From: Deltaproteobacteria bacterium
Lineage (GTDB): Bacteria; UBA10199; GCA-002796325; JACPFF01
Reading direction: 5' to 3'
Length of the DNA stretch: 64,000 bases
Assembly: GCA_016183065.1 (NCBI GenBank)
Contig: JACPFF010000005.1
Location: forward strand, 1 to 64,000
Of the stretch, positions 7,736-15,814 are shown in pieces. Position numbers and translations under genes: made by a program. Under the pieces are notes generated by a model. It saw only the letters and a list, made by a program, of their open reading frames with translations, searched no databases and was not told the DNA's origin. Position 1 is the first letter of the stretch, and the number at the start of each line of letters is the position of its first letter.

Positions 7736-8460
7736 TGTGATTTCCGATACAACGCAAAAACATCCTGCAATGTTGCCACGGTCCGCATCTGCTGGAGACG
7801 GCGCTGTAATGCTTCTTGTTCGCCCCCGTCCCGCAGGGGGACGAGCTCCGGCAATCGCTGCTGCAGTTGCGCAATACGCTGTACCATATCACTTTTTGGT
7901 TTCTTGTGCAGCGCAGTACGGCACGCAATCTCAAAGAGCTGGAGGTAGTGGGGCAGGCTGCCATCATATCGAAGAAAACCGTGTGCGGAATCGATCAAAA
8001 TGATCCGGCGTTGCACAAAGTCATACAAATAATTTGCATCATGACGATCGATTTGTCCGGTCAACCAATCAAAACAGGCGCACTCAAAGACATTGTCGAG
8101 ATCCAACGCGAGCGGACCCTGGTCAGTGATGAAATGATGGGCATCCGGCAGATCCAACCACAGCTGCACGGTGGTCATGCGACCAAGGAGAACCAGCGGC
8201 GGGTTTTCAAGACCGAGCGCCTTCGCGACTCGATAGGCCCACCATTCACGCTCTGCAAGTGAACCACTCTTTACGGGAATCTGGCACTCACGGTGATTGC
8301 GTTCAGAGACCCGTTTCCAAAACAGCTTGCCGATTTTTGTCTGGTACAATCGCTGAATCGCGGTCTGACCTCGGGAAGGATAGTGCTCAAGGGCCAGTGG
8401 CACCATCTTCCCATGGGCCAGCGCCGATTGAATGCGCTTGAGAGTGAAGTCGCTCAACAT
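7732..8460 (-). CDS. Kinase-like protein (HipA / PI3-4-kinase-like fold)
   Basis: I choose the start MLSDFTLKRIQ at 8460 (242 residues); the ATG follows a promoter with leaderless geometry. The conserved-looking catalytic segment is FDWLTGQIDRHDANYLYDF followed by RRIILIDSAHGFL: a D-R-H-x-x-N catalytic loop and a metal-binding D, as in HipA-like and PI3/4-kinase-like proteins. Upstream EREWWAYRVAKALGL could supply the glutamate of the ATP site. The partner gene downstream encodes an HTH protein, which supports a toxin-antitoxin or signalling role. Substrate unknown. Confidence 0.6.
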   Translation of the reverse strand: MLSDFTLKRIQSALAHGKMVPLALEHYPSRGQTAIQRLYQTKIGKLFWKRVSERNHRECQIPVKSGSLAEREWWAYRVAKALGLENPPLVLLGRMTTVQLWLDLPDAHHFITDQGPLALDLDNVFECACFDWLTGQIDRHDANYLYDFVQRRIILIDSAHGFLRYDGSLPHYLQLFEIACRTALHKKPKSDMVQRIAQLQQRLPELVPLRDGGEQEALQRRLQQMRTVATLQDVFALYRKSQ

Positions 8461-8496
8461 GGAATAAAGTATACTTAATAAATTATAGTTTATCAA
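8461..8496 (-). promoter_or_regulatory. Predicted leaderless promoter of the kinase/HTH pair
   Basis: On the reverse strand TTGATA (8491-8496), a 17-nt spacer, TATACT (8468-8473) and seven bases (TTATTCC) lead directly into ATG at 8460. Transcription would start at or next to the A of the ATG. No Shine-Dalgarno sequence is present. Confidence 0.7.
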
Positions 8497-8527
8497 TAAT
8501 AGTTTTCTTTCTTGTTTTCTTTCTCCC

Positions 8528-8864
8528 TTAATGGTGAGAAGCGGCCAACGGTCCATCCGGGCGGACATGAGGTGCCAGCACGGCGTACGGGATCACCATT
8601 TCTTGGGGCCCGACCGCATAGGGGGCCACCTGGTAGAGATCAAAGGTGCTCCGCAATCCCTCTGGCGTGACACTCCATCGCACAAAATTTTCTCGGGTCG
8701 GTGCCACCCCTTCGTCGAACAACCTGCCGTTCGACCACCGATACCTTGTCGGGCACTGCCGGCACCGTGGATGTCGCCGGTGACACGGCCGCGCCGGGCG
8801 GCGCGCTATGGCACACACTGGCGCAGAGCATGCCGACGGAACCGCACATCATGAATAATCGCAC
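8528..8864 (-). pseudogene. Remnant of a secreted DUF3298 (RsiV-like) protein
   Basis: One frame gives a signal-peptide-like start (LFMMCGSVGMLCASVCHSAPPG) running to VPDKVSVVERQ. The neighbouring frame then gives NGRLFDEGVAPTRENFVRWSVTPEGLRSTFDLYQVAPYAVGPQEMVIPYAVLAPHV, which matches the DUF3298 C-terminal core (FxxYxVAPYAxGPxxVxIPY). Complete family members are much longer. This is therefore a shortened gene with a frameshift between about 8730 and 8780, or an assembly error in a minimal version. Divergent to tatA. Confidence 0.6.
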
Positions 8865-8992
8865 ACGTATAATACCGCCTCTCTCAGCGCTTTCACCCGT
8901 ATTTTTCGCCAGGCGCCATCATTATCTGTTGCGCGACTTTCAGCTGGTCAGCGACCAGATTTTCCTTTATGGAGCGGCGGAAGGAGCGTGGG

Positions 8993-9181
8993 ATGGGAAA
9001 AATCGGATGGACAGAGATCCTGGTGTTGTTGGCGGTGGTGCTGATCTTTTTTGGGGCCAAGCGGCTCCCTGAGATTGCGCGGTCCTTTGGGAAGAGCATC
9101 CAGGAATTCAAGAAAGGCTTCAGCGAAAAAGACCAGAATGGGCCTGATAAGGGCTCGCACAACCCGCCGCACAACCAATGA
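8993..9181 (+). CDS. tatA: Sec-independent translocase subunit TatA
   Basis: TatA forms the protein-conducting oligomer for folded proteins with twin-arginine signals. The 62-residue protein starts MGKIGWTEILVLLAVVLIFFGAKRLPEIARSFGKSIQEFKKG: a short N-terminal membrane helix, the conserved FG hinge and an amphipathic helix, then a charged tail. AAGGAG lies six bases before this ATG, so I discard the track start eight codons upstream. The stop codon overlaps the start of tatC. No tatB is seen, so this may be a TatA-TatC system with a bifunctional TatA. Confidence 0.93.
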   Translation: MGKIGWTEILVLLAVVLIFFGAKRLPEIARSFGKSIQEFKKGFSEKDQNGPDKGSHNPPHNQ

Positions 9182-9969
9182 TGCACGACAAGCCGGAGCC
9201 GATCGGAAAACACCTGACCGATCTGCGGGCCATGCTCATCCGCATGCTGGTTGTCGTTGCGCTGGCGGCTGGCAGCGCTTTTGCCTTTGCCCCGGCGCTG
9301 TTCCGCCTCCTGCAACGCCCCTATCTGCGGATCCTGGAAAGTGCCGGCCGCGAGAGGGCTTCGGTTTTTTTACAGACCTTGGAGCCGTCGGAAACCTTTA
9401 AAATCAGCTTCACGGTCGCCCTGATCCTTGGCAGTGCTGTCGTTCTCCCGTATCTCCTCTACGAGCTCTGGCGGTTCATTCGCACGGGCCTCTTCCCCAA
9501 GGAACGGCGATTCGCACTGCCGATTGTGGTCAGTGGAACGCTCCTCTTTTTTGGCGGGGCCCTCTTTGCCTATTTCATGGTCGTCCCGCTCGTGCTGGCC
9601 TTTTTCTGGGACTACAGCTTGCGCCTTGGCGTCACACCGGCATGGTCGATCAGCCAGTATATCGATTTTGTCCTTGGCCTGCTGGTCGCCTTTGGGCTCT
9701 CGTTTGAACTCCCGGTGGTCGCATCGATCCTTGCCGCCGCCGGCATCGTCTCTGCCCAGATGATGCGCAAGATACGGGGCTATGCGATCTTTGCCATCTG
9801 CCTGGTCTCCGCACTCCTCACGCCCTCTGATGTGGCCAGCATGCTCCTCATGGCCATCCCGCTGGTGGCCCTGTATGAAATTTCGATTCTGATTGCGACA
9901 GTGATTGGACGGAAGCAACAGATGGCGGTCGACACACATCGCACGCAAGACGGAGAGATCGCACCATGA
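9178..9969 (+). CDS. tatC: Sec-independent translocase subunit TatC
   Basis: TatC is the receptor for twin-arginine signal peptides. The 263-residue protein has six predicted membrane segments and the family signatures: GKHLTDLRAMLIRMLVV at the N-terminus (E/HLxxLRxR type), FKISFTVALILGSAVVLPYLLYELWRFIRTGLFPKERR and FGLSFELPVVASIL. The start overlaps the tatA stop and its stop overlaps the kinase gene start, giving a three-gene translationally coupled operon. Confidence 0.95.
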   Translation: MMHDKPEPIGKHLTDLRAMLIRMLVVVALAAGSAFAFAPALFRLLQRPYLRILESAGRERASVFLQTLEPSETFKISFTVALILGSAVVLPYLLYELWRFIRTGLFPKERRFALPIVVSGTLLFFGGALFAYFMVVPLVLAFFWDYSLRLGVTPAWSISQYIDFVLGLLVAFGLSFELPVVASILAAAGIVSAQMMRKIRGYAIFAICLVSALLTPSDVASMLLMAIPLVALYEISILIATVIGRKQQMAVDTHRTQDGEIAP

Positions 9970-10943
9970 CCCATCGTTACGATGTATACGGTATCGGCAA
10001 TGCGCTCGTCGACATCCAGGCCCGTGTCGAAGACGCCATGATCGCCGACATTTCTTCAGAACACTTTCCCGGCGTCATCACGAAAGGGACGATGCACCTC
10101 GTGAATACGTCCTTTCAGGGCCATCTGCTCCGTGTGCTGGAGCGCGAGACGCTGCACACGGTCGCGGGCGGCAGCGCCTGCAATACGATCCTCGGCGTCG
10201 CCTATGCCGGCTGTCGCGCGAAATACGCGGGCAAGGTCGGCGATGACGTCCATGGCGCGTTCTTTGTCGATGACCTGCACAGCCTGGGAGTCGATTTTGA
10301 TGTACCGATGGGTCACGATGATACCGGTACCTGCGTCATTCTCGTCACGCCCGACGCGCAGCGCACCATGTTCACGCATCTCGGTATCAGCACGGCACTC
10401 ACACCGGATGACATCAACGAGGACGATATCCGCCAGAGCCGCTGGATCTATATCGAAGGCTATCTCTGGGATGCCGATGGCCCAAAGGCTGCATCGATCA
10501 AGGCCATGGAGATCGCCAAGAGACACGGCGTCCGCGTGGCATATACCTTTTCCGACCGCTTCTGTGTCGAGCGCGCCCGGGAGGATTTTTTGGCGTTTAC
10601 GAAACACTATGTCGACCTGGTCTTCTGCAACCGGGACGAGGCCTATGCCTTTGCGTGTGAACACGGTCTTGAAAAGACCGTCCAGATGATCACGGGCCTC
10701 GGCACTGGTGTGGCAATCACCGATGGGGTCAACGGCTCGGTCATTGCGTGGAATGGCGAGCGTCTGCAGGTCCCCTCCGTCAAGACCACAGCCATCGATA
10801 CCACGGGCGCCGGGGACCTCTACGCTGCCGGCGTACTCGCAGGCATTTGCCAGGGGAAGTCGATGCATGACGCCGGCGCCCTCGGCGCCAAACTCGCCGC
10901 CCAAGTCATTGCCGTCCAGGGCGCACGATTGCAAGTGGCGTAG
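9966..10943 (+). CDS. PfkB-family carbohydrate/nucleoside kinase (adenosine kinase-like)
   Basis: The 325-residue protein is a ribokinase-fold kinase. The substrate-binding start YDVYGIGNALVDI, the glycine motif TVAGGSACNTILGVA (PfkB signature 1) and the C-terminal VKTTAIDTTGAGDLYAAGVLAG with the catalytic DTTGAGD (signature 2) are clear. The overall sequence resembles the bacterial adenosine/sugar kinase subgroup; the exact substrate is not determinable from motifs. It overlaps tatC by four bases (ATGA), so it is co-expressed with the Tat genes, a link with no obvious functional reason. Confidence 0.9.
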   Translation: MTHRYDVYGIGNALVDIQARVEDAMIADISSEHFPGVITKGTMHLVNTSFQGHLLRVLERETLHTVAGGSACNTILGVAYAGCRAKYAGKVGDDVHGAFFVDDLHSLGVDFDVPMGHDDTGTCVILVTPDAQRTMFTHLGISTALTPDDINEDDIRQSRWIYIEGYLWDADGPKAASIKAMEIAKRHGVRVAYTFSDRFCVERAREDFLAFTKHYVDLVFCNRDEAYAFACEHGLEKTVQMITGLGTGVAITDGVNGSVIAWNGERLQVPSVKTTAIDTTGAGDLYAAGVLAGICQGKSMHDAGALGAKLAAQVIAVQGARLQVA

Positions 10944-10982
10944 GATGTCATTGAGAGGCTCCTAAGCCATAGCCGTCATTTT

Positions 10983-11444
10983 TCACTTTTCCGAGAGACT
11001 CTCGTCCGAAAGCTGTTCCAAATCGGCAAGGTCTTTATGTCTCCCTGTTACTGCCTTATTGTGTTTCAAGGTTTCTTTGTCGATAAAAAATACTGTCACG
11101 TTGCCATACGCCCCAGGTAAACGCGTTTGCCAAGCGGCATCAAACTCGATGCCGCTCGCATCGTTGATCAGATCGACCCGATTTGGAGGTTGTCCGAGTT
11201 GTACGACCATCCCTTGCGTCAACAAATCACTATCGGAAATGGCGAGACTGCCAAACCCAAAATCGTGCAGAGCCGAGAGAATGGACCGAGCATTTTCTGA
11301 ACTACGCCGATAATAGAGATCTAAGTCCTGCGTATAGCGGGGTGCGCCATGAAATGCCACCGCATAGCCCCCGATCACCAGATATTCAACGTGATGGTCG
11401 TTGAAATACGCGAGCAGTTCTTCGAAATCCTTGTTGGTCTCCAT
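10983..11444 (-). CDS. MNT-like nucleotidyltransferase (toxin-antitoxin type, DUF6036-like)
   Basis: The 153-residue protein contains YLVIGGYAVAFHGAPRYTQDLDLYY, the GGxAxxxHGxxRxTxDxDL core of minimal nucleotidyltransferases. Members of this group occur in toxin-antitoxin pairs and nucleotidylate RNA or the partner protein. AAGGTG precedes the ATG. The coding start lies inside the last 59 bases of the small gene upstream, so the two are coupled. It converges on the sugar-kinase gene, 39 nt from its stop. Confidence 0.8.
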   Translation of the reverse strand: METNKDFEELLAYFNDHHVEYLVIGGYAVAFHGAPRYTQDLDLYYRRSSENARSILSALHDFGFGSLAISDSDLLTQGMVVQLGQPPNRVDLINDASGIEFDAAWQTRLPGAYGNVTVFFIDKETLKHNKAVTGRHKDLADLEQLSDESLSEK

Positions 11445-11580
11445 GGCACACCTTATGATAGCGGCGTCGTAGTATTTCCACTAGAGTGAGCCGGTCTTGC
11501 GAGTTCAACGAACGATACAGGCGCTGCTCCTTTTTTCGCGCCTCTTCATGCGACCGATATTTTTGAATCACGCGCTCCAT
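11386..11580 (-). CDS. Small partner protein of the nucleotidyltransferase
   Basis: The 64-residue product, taken from MERVIQKYRSHEEARKKEQRLYRSLNSQDRLTLVEILRRRYHK, resembles the short helical proteins often encoded just upstream of DUF6036-like nucleotidyltransferases (EEAxxxxxxYYxSLTPxERLxILxxL pattern). It is probably the antitoxin or specificity partner. The track start (11640) lies upstream of a good promoter, which argues for the ATG at 11580. No Shine-Dalgarno is visible; transcription would start about five bases before the ATG. Confidence 0.65.
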   Translation of the reverse strand: MERVIQKYRSHEEARKKEQRLYRSLNSQDRLTLVEILRRRYHKVCHGDQQGFRRTARVFQRPSR

Positions 11581-11592
11581 GTCTAGGGACCG

Positions 11593-11621
11593 ATTGTATC
11601 CTAAAATTTCAATTAAACCAA
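11593..11621 (-). promoter_or_regulatory. Predicted promoter of the nucleotidyltransferase pair
   Basis: Reverse strand: TTGGTT (11616-11621), a 17-nt spacer and TACAAT (11593-11598), 12 nt before the ATG at 11580. The transcript would have a leader of about five bases, close to leaderless. Confidence 0.55.
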
Positions 11622-11658
11622 GATGATAACAAAACCTCATGCCCGCTCTTCCTGACGG

Positions 11659-13587
11659 CTACTCACATTTCAACGCCCTGAGCGCCATCGCGGTGTCCCG
11701 CAGCAGGGGTTCGACGGAAATGGGGGCACCGACGGCGTGCTCCATCCAGGCGTCGGGATAGACGGCGCCCACGGAACAGATGCGCGGCATCTCTTTGCCC
11801 AGGACCTTCCCTTTGAGGAAGCGACGGATCTGGTAGGCGCAGAGGTAACCGATCGGATAGTCCGCCAGGTAGAGATCGCACCACAACATGTGGGAATATG
11901 CCGCCAATAGGCCGTAACTCTCTGGACCAAAGATGGGGCGATGGTAACGCGCCCACATCCGGTCGTTGATCTCCCGAAGCGCATGCTGCATCTGTGCGGC
12001 CGTGGCCTGTGGATGCTGGTAGAGCCAATGGAAGAAGTCGATCTCGACCAGCGCGGGTCCGGCAATCTCAAAGACCTCCCAGAAGCGTTGCAACATGACG
12101 ACGTGGGGATCGCTGCGTCGTGCACGGCCGAGAATGTCCTCGGCCCGATCCTGAAATGTAAAGGCAAAGGCCTCGGTAATCGCCGAATTGGGCACGCCCC
12201 AGAGCGATTGATAGTCCATCCGATATGACGACAAGACGCCTTCTACACAGTGCCCCAACTCATGCATGAAGGTGCTAAATTCGATTTCGCTGATCCCGTC
12301 TTTAGGGACGCGCACGCGGAGCAACTGCAGATCATGCGCAGTCCCCGGCGACCAGGCATGACCGGCGCTGCGGCCATTATCGACCCGAATACGCGGCGCG
12401 ACAGAGTCGGCGGTCTTGGCGTCAAACCCGAGCTGGCGCATGATCTTCGGAATGGCCCGCTGCAGATCGGCGCTCGTGCGATATTGCCTGTTGAGTGCCA
12501 CTTTCAATGGGGATTTCTTCGCATCCCCGAGAAAATTTTTGAAATAGATATCAAAGGGCTCCAAGGGCCGTTCAAACCGTTGCGCCAGATACTGGCCGAC
12601 ACGCGGCGCCACGGCAGCACCCAACACCTCAGTCAACATTTTTCGCACACGCGCCTCGGGGATTTCGCGCTCCTCCAAAAACTTTTGGTCGATCATGTTG
12701 CCAAAACGTGTGTGCGGATCGATGGCCCGCGCAGCATGGAAGAGCGAGCGAAAGTGTTGCCAGCGCAGCGCCCCATGTCCCCTGGCCTTCCGCGTTTTCC
12801 CCCGGACATGAATGGTCCCGTCTGGCACCGACCACCCGACCAGCGGTTGATCAAGGATCTCCGCAGGGATTTCGCCATCGACGACCCGCCGGAGCAGTTC
12901 GAGAAGGGCCCGTTGTTTTTTGAGGCCATGCGGCGCGCCGTAGAGTTGCATCATGTAATCGCGAAGGCCCCAATGTGAAATCAGACGTGTCCCCTTGGGG
13001 AAACGGATGTCGGGATCGCCAAAGTCGATTTGATCCACATAGAGATTGTAACTCGAGACAAATTGATCGACCTGTGCATGGATGGCCGTGGCCCGCACCT
13101 TGAGCTTCGCGGGAATCACCTCGCGGCCCCAGGCGGCCAGCCGCCGTGCTGCCCATCCCGCGCGGGTCTTTGGCGGATCGAGACGCTCGGTCCCGAAATT
13201 GAGTTGCACCAAGGCCGCAATCTTTCCCTGCCGATAATCCTCCTCCAGATGACTGCTGACCGAAAAGGCCCCCAACAACCCTTCCGCAGGCGTCAGCGGG
13301 AGATCGGCAATGTCGAGTCCTGCACGGGTCTCCTTGCGAATCACGGTCATGCTCCCCGTAATCAGGCGCCAGATGCGGTCGAGACGGTGCAACAACTGCC
13401 GCTTTGCCCTCCCCGGCGGCAGATAGTGTTGCAGGGCAAACTCGGCAAACCGCTGCGGGCCCTCTTTGCGAAAGTCCCAGACACGGGCACAGGCGGTCAC
13501 ACCGGAAAGGATATCTGCGCGCGCGCGAACACCATGTCGTTTGACCAATGCCGCCGTCGCAGTACGAATCACTGTTGTTTGTGTCAT
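11659..13587 (-). CDS. M3-like zinc metallopeptidase (gluzincin), cytoplasmic
   Basis: The protein has 642 residues from MTQTTVIRTATAAL. A HELGH zinc-binding motif sits at about residues 442-446 (EIEFSTFMHELGHCVEGV) and a glutamate 26 residues on (SAITEAFAF) fits the third zinc ligand of the gluzincin/M3 clan. The C-terminal half is otherwise M3-like (GPESYGLLAAYSHMLWCDLYLADYPIGYL); the N-terminal half is helical and unassigned. No signal peptide is present, so it acts in the cytoplasm, probably on peptides. Two upstream in-frame ATGs exist in the track ORF, but the promoter with leaderless geometry points to 13587. Confidence 0.75.
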   Translation of the reverse strand: MTQTTVIRTATAALVKRHGVRARADILSGVTACARVWDFRKEGPQRFAEFALQHYLPPGRAKRQLLHRLDRIWRLITGSMTVIRKETRAGLDIADLPLTPAEGLLGAFSVSSHLEEDYRQGKIAALVQLNFGTERLDPPKTRAGWAARRLAAWGREVIPAKLKVRATAIHAQVDQFVSSYNLYVDQIDFGDPDIRFPKGTRLISHWGLRDYMMQLYGAPHGLKKQRALLELLRRVVDGEIPAEILDQPLVGWSVPDGTIHVRGKTRKARGHGALRWQHFRSLFHAARAIDPHTRFGNMIDQKFLEEREIPEARVRKMLTEVLGAAVAPRVGQYLAQRFERPLEPFDIYFKNFLGDAKKSPLKVALNRQYRTSADLQRAIPKIMRQLGFDAKTADSVAPRIRVDNGRSAGHAWSPGTAHDLQLLRVRVPKDGISEIEFSTFMHELGHCVEGVLSSYRMDYQSLWGVPNSAITEAFAFTFQDRAEDILGRARRSDPHVVMLQRFWEVFEIAGPALVEIDFFHWLYQHPQATAAQMQHALREINDRMWARYHRPIFGPESYGLLAAYSHMLWCDLYLADYPIGYLCAYQIRRFLKGKVLGKEMPRICSVGAVYPDAWMEHAVGAPISVEPLLRDTAMALRALKCE

Positions 13588-13622
13588 GAGCAGTATATAT
13601 GCAGCGAGATTGTCTGATGCAA
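13588..13622 (-). promoter_or_regulatory. Predicted leaderless promoter of the metallopeptidase
   Basis: Reverse strand: TTGCAT (13617-13622), a 17-nt spacer, TATATA (13594-13599), then six bases (CTGCTC) and the ATG at 13587. No ribosome site is present. Confidence 0.6.
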
Positions 13623-13630
13623 GTGACATA

Positions 13631-13646
13631 TTGCGCTCGAGCGCAA
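13631..13646. promoter_or_regulatory. 16-bp perfect palindrome upstream of the SDR gene
   Basis: TTGCGCTCGAGCGCAA is a perfect palindrome lying between the divergent metallopeptidase promoter and the AAAGGAGG ribosome site of the SDR gene. Its length, symmetry and position suit a dimeric repressor of the TetR type acting on one or both genes. No regulator gene is adjacent. Confidence 0.5.
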
Positions 13647-13658
13647 AGGAGGTCTTCG

Positions 13659-14513
13659 ATGTTTGCCCCAACGCTGTTCAAGAATCGCACGATCCTGATC
13701 ACTGGCGGCGGTACCGGACTCGGACTGGCCATGGGCAAGGCACTCGCACAGTATGGGGCGCACCTCATCCTCGTCAGCCGCAATGCCGAGCACCTTGAAC
13801 ACGCAGCCGCCGCATTGCGTACGTCGAAAGCGGAGGTGGTCACTCTCCCCTGCGACATCCGTGATCACACGCAAGTCGCGACCATGCTCGACACCGCGTT
13901 TGCCACATGCGGCACGATCGACGGATTGATCAACAATGCCGCGGGGAACATTGCCGCACCAACGGAGTCGCTCTCGCCCAATGCCTTTCTCTCCGTGGTC
14001 GGCACGGTCCTGCATGGATCCTACTTCTGCACGCAACAACTCGGTCGACGGTGGATTGCGGCGGGTGCGCGCGGTACCGTGCTCTCCATCGTCACGACCT
14101 ATGCCTGGAGCGGTTCCGCATTCGTCGTGCCATCCGCGTGCGCCAAGGCCGGCGTCCTGGCCATGACCCGTTCGCTCGCGGTCGAGTGGGGCCGCCACGG
14201 CATCCGCCTCAACGCCATCGCACCCGGGCCCTTTCCCACGGCTGGTGCATGGCAACGGTTGATGCCTCCGGGACTCGAACAGGCAATGGTTGCACGCAAT
14301 CCACTGGGGCGCGTAGGGCGTCCGGAAGAACTCGCGCACCTCGCACTCTTCTTACTGAGTGATGCCGCCGACTATATCAATGGTGAATGCATCACGATCG
14401 ACGGCGGCGAATGGCTCGCCGGGGCTGGTCAATTCAACGCTCTCTCGCGCCTCACGCGCGAAGAGTGGGAGGCGCTGCGCGCACAAGCTGCGGGAAATAA
14501 CTACGGTCAGTGA
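13659..14513 (+). CDS. Short-chain dehydrogenase, 2,4-dienoyl-CoA reductase-like
   Basis: The 284-residue protein has the SDR NAD(P)-binding motif TGGGTGLG near the N-terminus, the NNAAGN segment (GLINNAAGNIAAPTESLSPNAF) and PSACAKAGVLAMTRSLAVEWG in the active-site region. The last of these has serine where classical SDRs have the catalytic tyrosine (SxxxK instead of YxxxK). NNAAGNF-like and APGPFPTxG segments, and loss of that tyrosine, are typical of the DECR/peroxisomal reductase branch that acts on acyl-CoA esters. An excellent AAAGGAGG site fixes the start. It overlaps the convergent DUF4215 gene by seven bases. Confidence 0.85.
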   Translation: MFAPTLFKNRTILITGGGTGLGLAMGKALAQYGAHLILVSRNAEHLEHAAAALRTSKAEVVTLPCDIRDHTQVATMLDTAFATCGTIDGLINNAAGNIAAPTESLSPNAFLSVVGTVLHGSYFCTQQLGRRWIAAGARGTVLSIVTTYAWSGSAFVVPSACAKAGVLAMTRSLAVEWGRHGIRLNAIAPGPFPTAGAWQRLMPPGLEQAMVARNPLGRVGRPEELAHLALFLLSDAADYINGECITIDGGEWLAGAGQFNALSRLTREEWEALRAQAAGNNYGQ

Positions 14514-15694
14514 TTGACGACACCACCGTCATCACACCCCCCGGGCGTCAGACAATCGTTTGGAGCTTCGAGCTGGCACGTACCGCTGCATCCATCGCCA
14601 TTCTTGAGATTCCCATCGTCACACTGTTCGCCAAATTCCGTCTCGCCATTGCCACACACCGGCATTCCCGGTGTCACCGTGATGGCCCTCGGAGGTGTAA
14701 CGGTAAAGATGATCGGCTTTGACACCTTCAACGGTTCATACATGCAGCCCTTTGAACACCCATCGCCATTGATTTGATTGCCGTCGTCGCACTGTTCCTG
14801 ATAGGGTTTGCACGATGTTGCCCCGGCGACACAGAGCACATGCTCGACATGGCCATTGCCGCACATCGGTTCCCAGATGCAGTGTGCCGAGCAGCCATCG
14901 CCATTCTTCGTGTTGCCGTCATCACATTGCTCGAATTTCTTGGGCTCCACCAGGCCGTTGCCACATTTCAGCGCCTGCGGTTCCGGCTGGCACGTCGCTG
15001 AACAGCCGTCGCCGCTGAGACCATTCCCGTCATCGCACTGTTCACCGGCGTCGAGCGTTTTATTGCCGCAGAGGGCACAATGAGCCATCTGCCGGTACGT
15101 ATCTGTGCACCCGCCGGCATTGCACGATTCATCCCAAGCAATGGTCTCCACACAAACGGAGCCTGGCACACTCTGCGCACAGGGAATGATCGTCGAGGTG
15201 AGCGCCCCCTCGGGACAGTCCTTGGTCACATAGGATGGATCTCCCCCCCAGCATTCCCCTTCATGGGGGACTTTCGCATCAATGAACTGTGGGTCTTCAT
15301 AGTAGGTGTAACAGTCGGTTTTTTTCGGTGGCGCAGTGCCGGCAACACAGGCATTCTGCTGGGGATCGCAGATTTCCCCCTCTGCGCAATCATGCACAAA
15401 ATAGCCGAACTTGCATGAAGCAACATGCAGTTCCCATTCCCCCGTGACCGGATTCTGCGCACAATAGGGCGAGAGTGTTTTTGTTTCTCCAGAAGAGGTT
15501 GTGACGGTGACCGTATTTGAATTATAAAATTTTATCCCGCCATTCACATGCACAGGCGGATACGTCTCCTGACAGTTCGCATAGCTCTCCTGAAATGTTG
15601 ATGCCATCACGACATGCGGCATGCCACACGTCACAATGACGGCCAGGAAATGGATGATGCCTGTGTGACGAACGCCACGGGAATTTGTTCGCAT
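14507..15694 (-). CDS. Secreted cysteine-rich protein with four DUF4215 repeats
   Basis: The start MRTNSRGVRHTGIIHFLAVIV follows GGAAGGAG and encodes a signal peptide; the track start lies 61 codons upstream. The 395-residue product has a cysteine-rich N-terminal region and four C-terminal repeats of the pattern CGNGxxExxEQCDDGNxxNGDGCSxxC. This is DUF4215, the Myxococcus-type cysteine-rich repeat found on surface and secreted proteins of Myxococcota and other deltaproteobacteria-like groups. The repeats resemble metal- or disulfide-stabilised adhesion modules; the function is unknown. It ends CDDGGVVNH without a membrane anchor or sorting domain. Divergent from the wzi-like gene. Confidence 0.85.
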   Translation of the reverse strand: MRTNSRGVRHTGIIHFLAVIVTCGMPHVVMASTFQESYANCQETYPPVHVNGGIKFYNSNTVTVTTSSGETKTLSPYCAQNPVTGEWELHVASCKFGYFVHDCAEGEICDPQQNACVAGTAPPKKTDCYTYYEDPQFIDAKVPHEGECWGGDPSYVTKDCPEGALTSTIIPCAQSVPGSVCVETIAWDESCNAGGCTDTYRQMAHCALCGNKTLDAGEQCDDGNGLSGDGCSATCQPEPQALKCGNGLVEPKKFEQCDDGNTKNGDGCSAHCIWEPMCGNGHVEHVLCVAGATSCKPYQEQCDDGNQINGDGCSKGCMYEPLKVSKPIIFTVTPPRAITVTPGMPVCGNGETEFGEQCDDGNLKNGDGCSGTCQLEAPNDCLTPGGCDDGGVVNH

Positions 15695-15723
15695 GGGCCA
15701 CTCCTTCCGTAAAGAATATGTTA

Positions 15724-15753
15724 TTTGTATGAATTTTTTTCCAGAATGGTCAA
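15724..15753 (-). promoter_or_regulatory. Predicted promoter of the DUF4215 gene
   Basis: Reverse strand: TTGACC (15748-15753), an 18-nt spacer and TACAAA (15724-15729), followed by a leader of about 20 nt with GGAAGGAG before the ATG at 15694. This is a conventional, leadered promoter. Confidence 0.5.
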
Positions 15754-15814
15754 TGCCATTTTTCGGCATACGACGTGGCTTGAAAGCCCTGCCTGAAGCT
15801 GATACGAGGCCGCC

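Noticed and set aside
10056-10934. 292-aa reverse ORF across the sugar kinase
   Set aside because: Shadow of the PfkB-family gene, whose DTTGAGD and glycine motifs are on the plus strand.
12851-13858. 335-aa reverse ORF spanning two divergent genes
   Set aside because: It crosses the metallopeptidase promoter and the SDR start; composition is Arg/Ser/Pro-rich, typical of a shadow frame.
14507-15100. Regularly spaced repeats that could suggest a CRISPR array
   Set aside because: The periodicity comes from codons of four DUF4215 protein repeats (EQCDDGNxxNGDGCS); spacing and sequence vary as coding sequence does.
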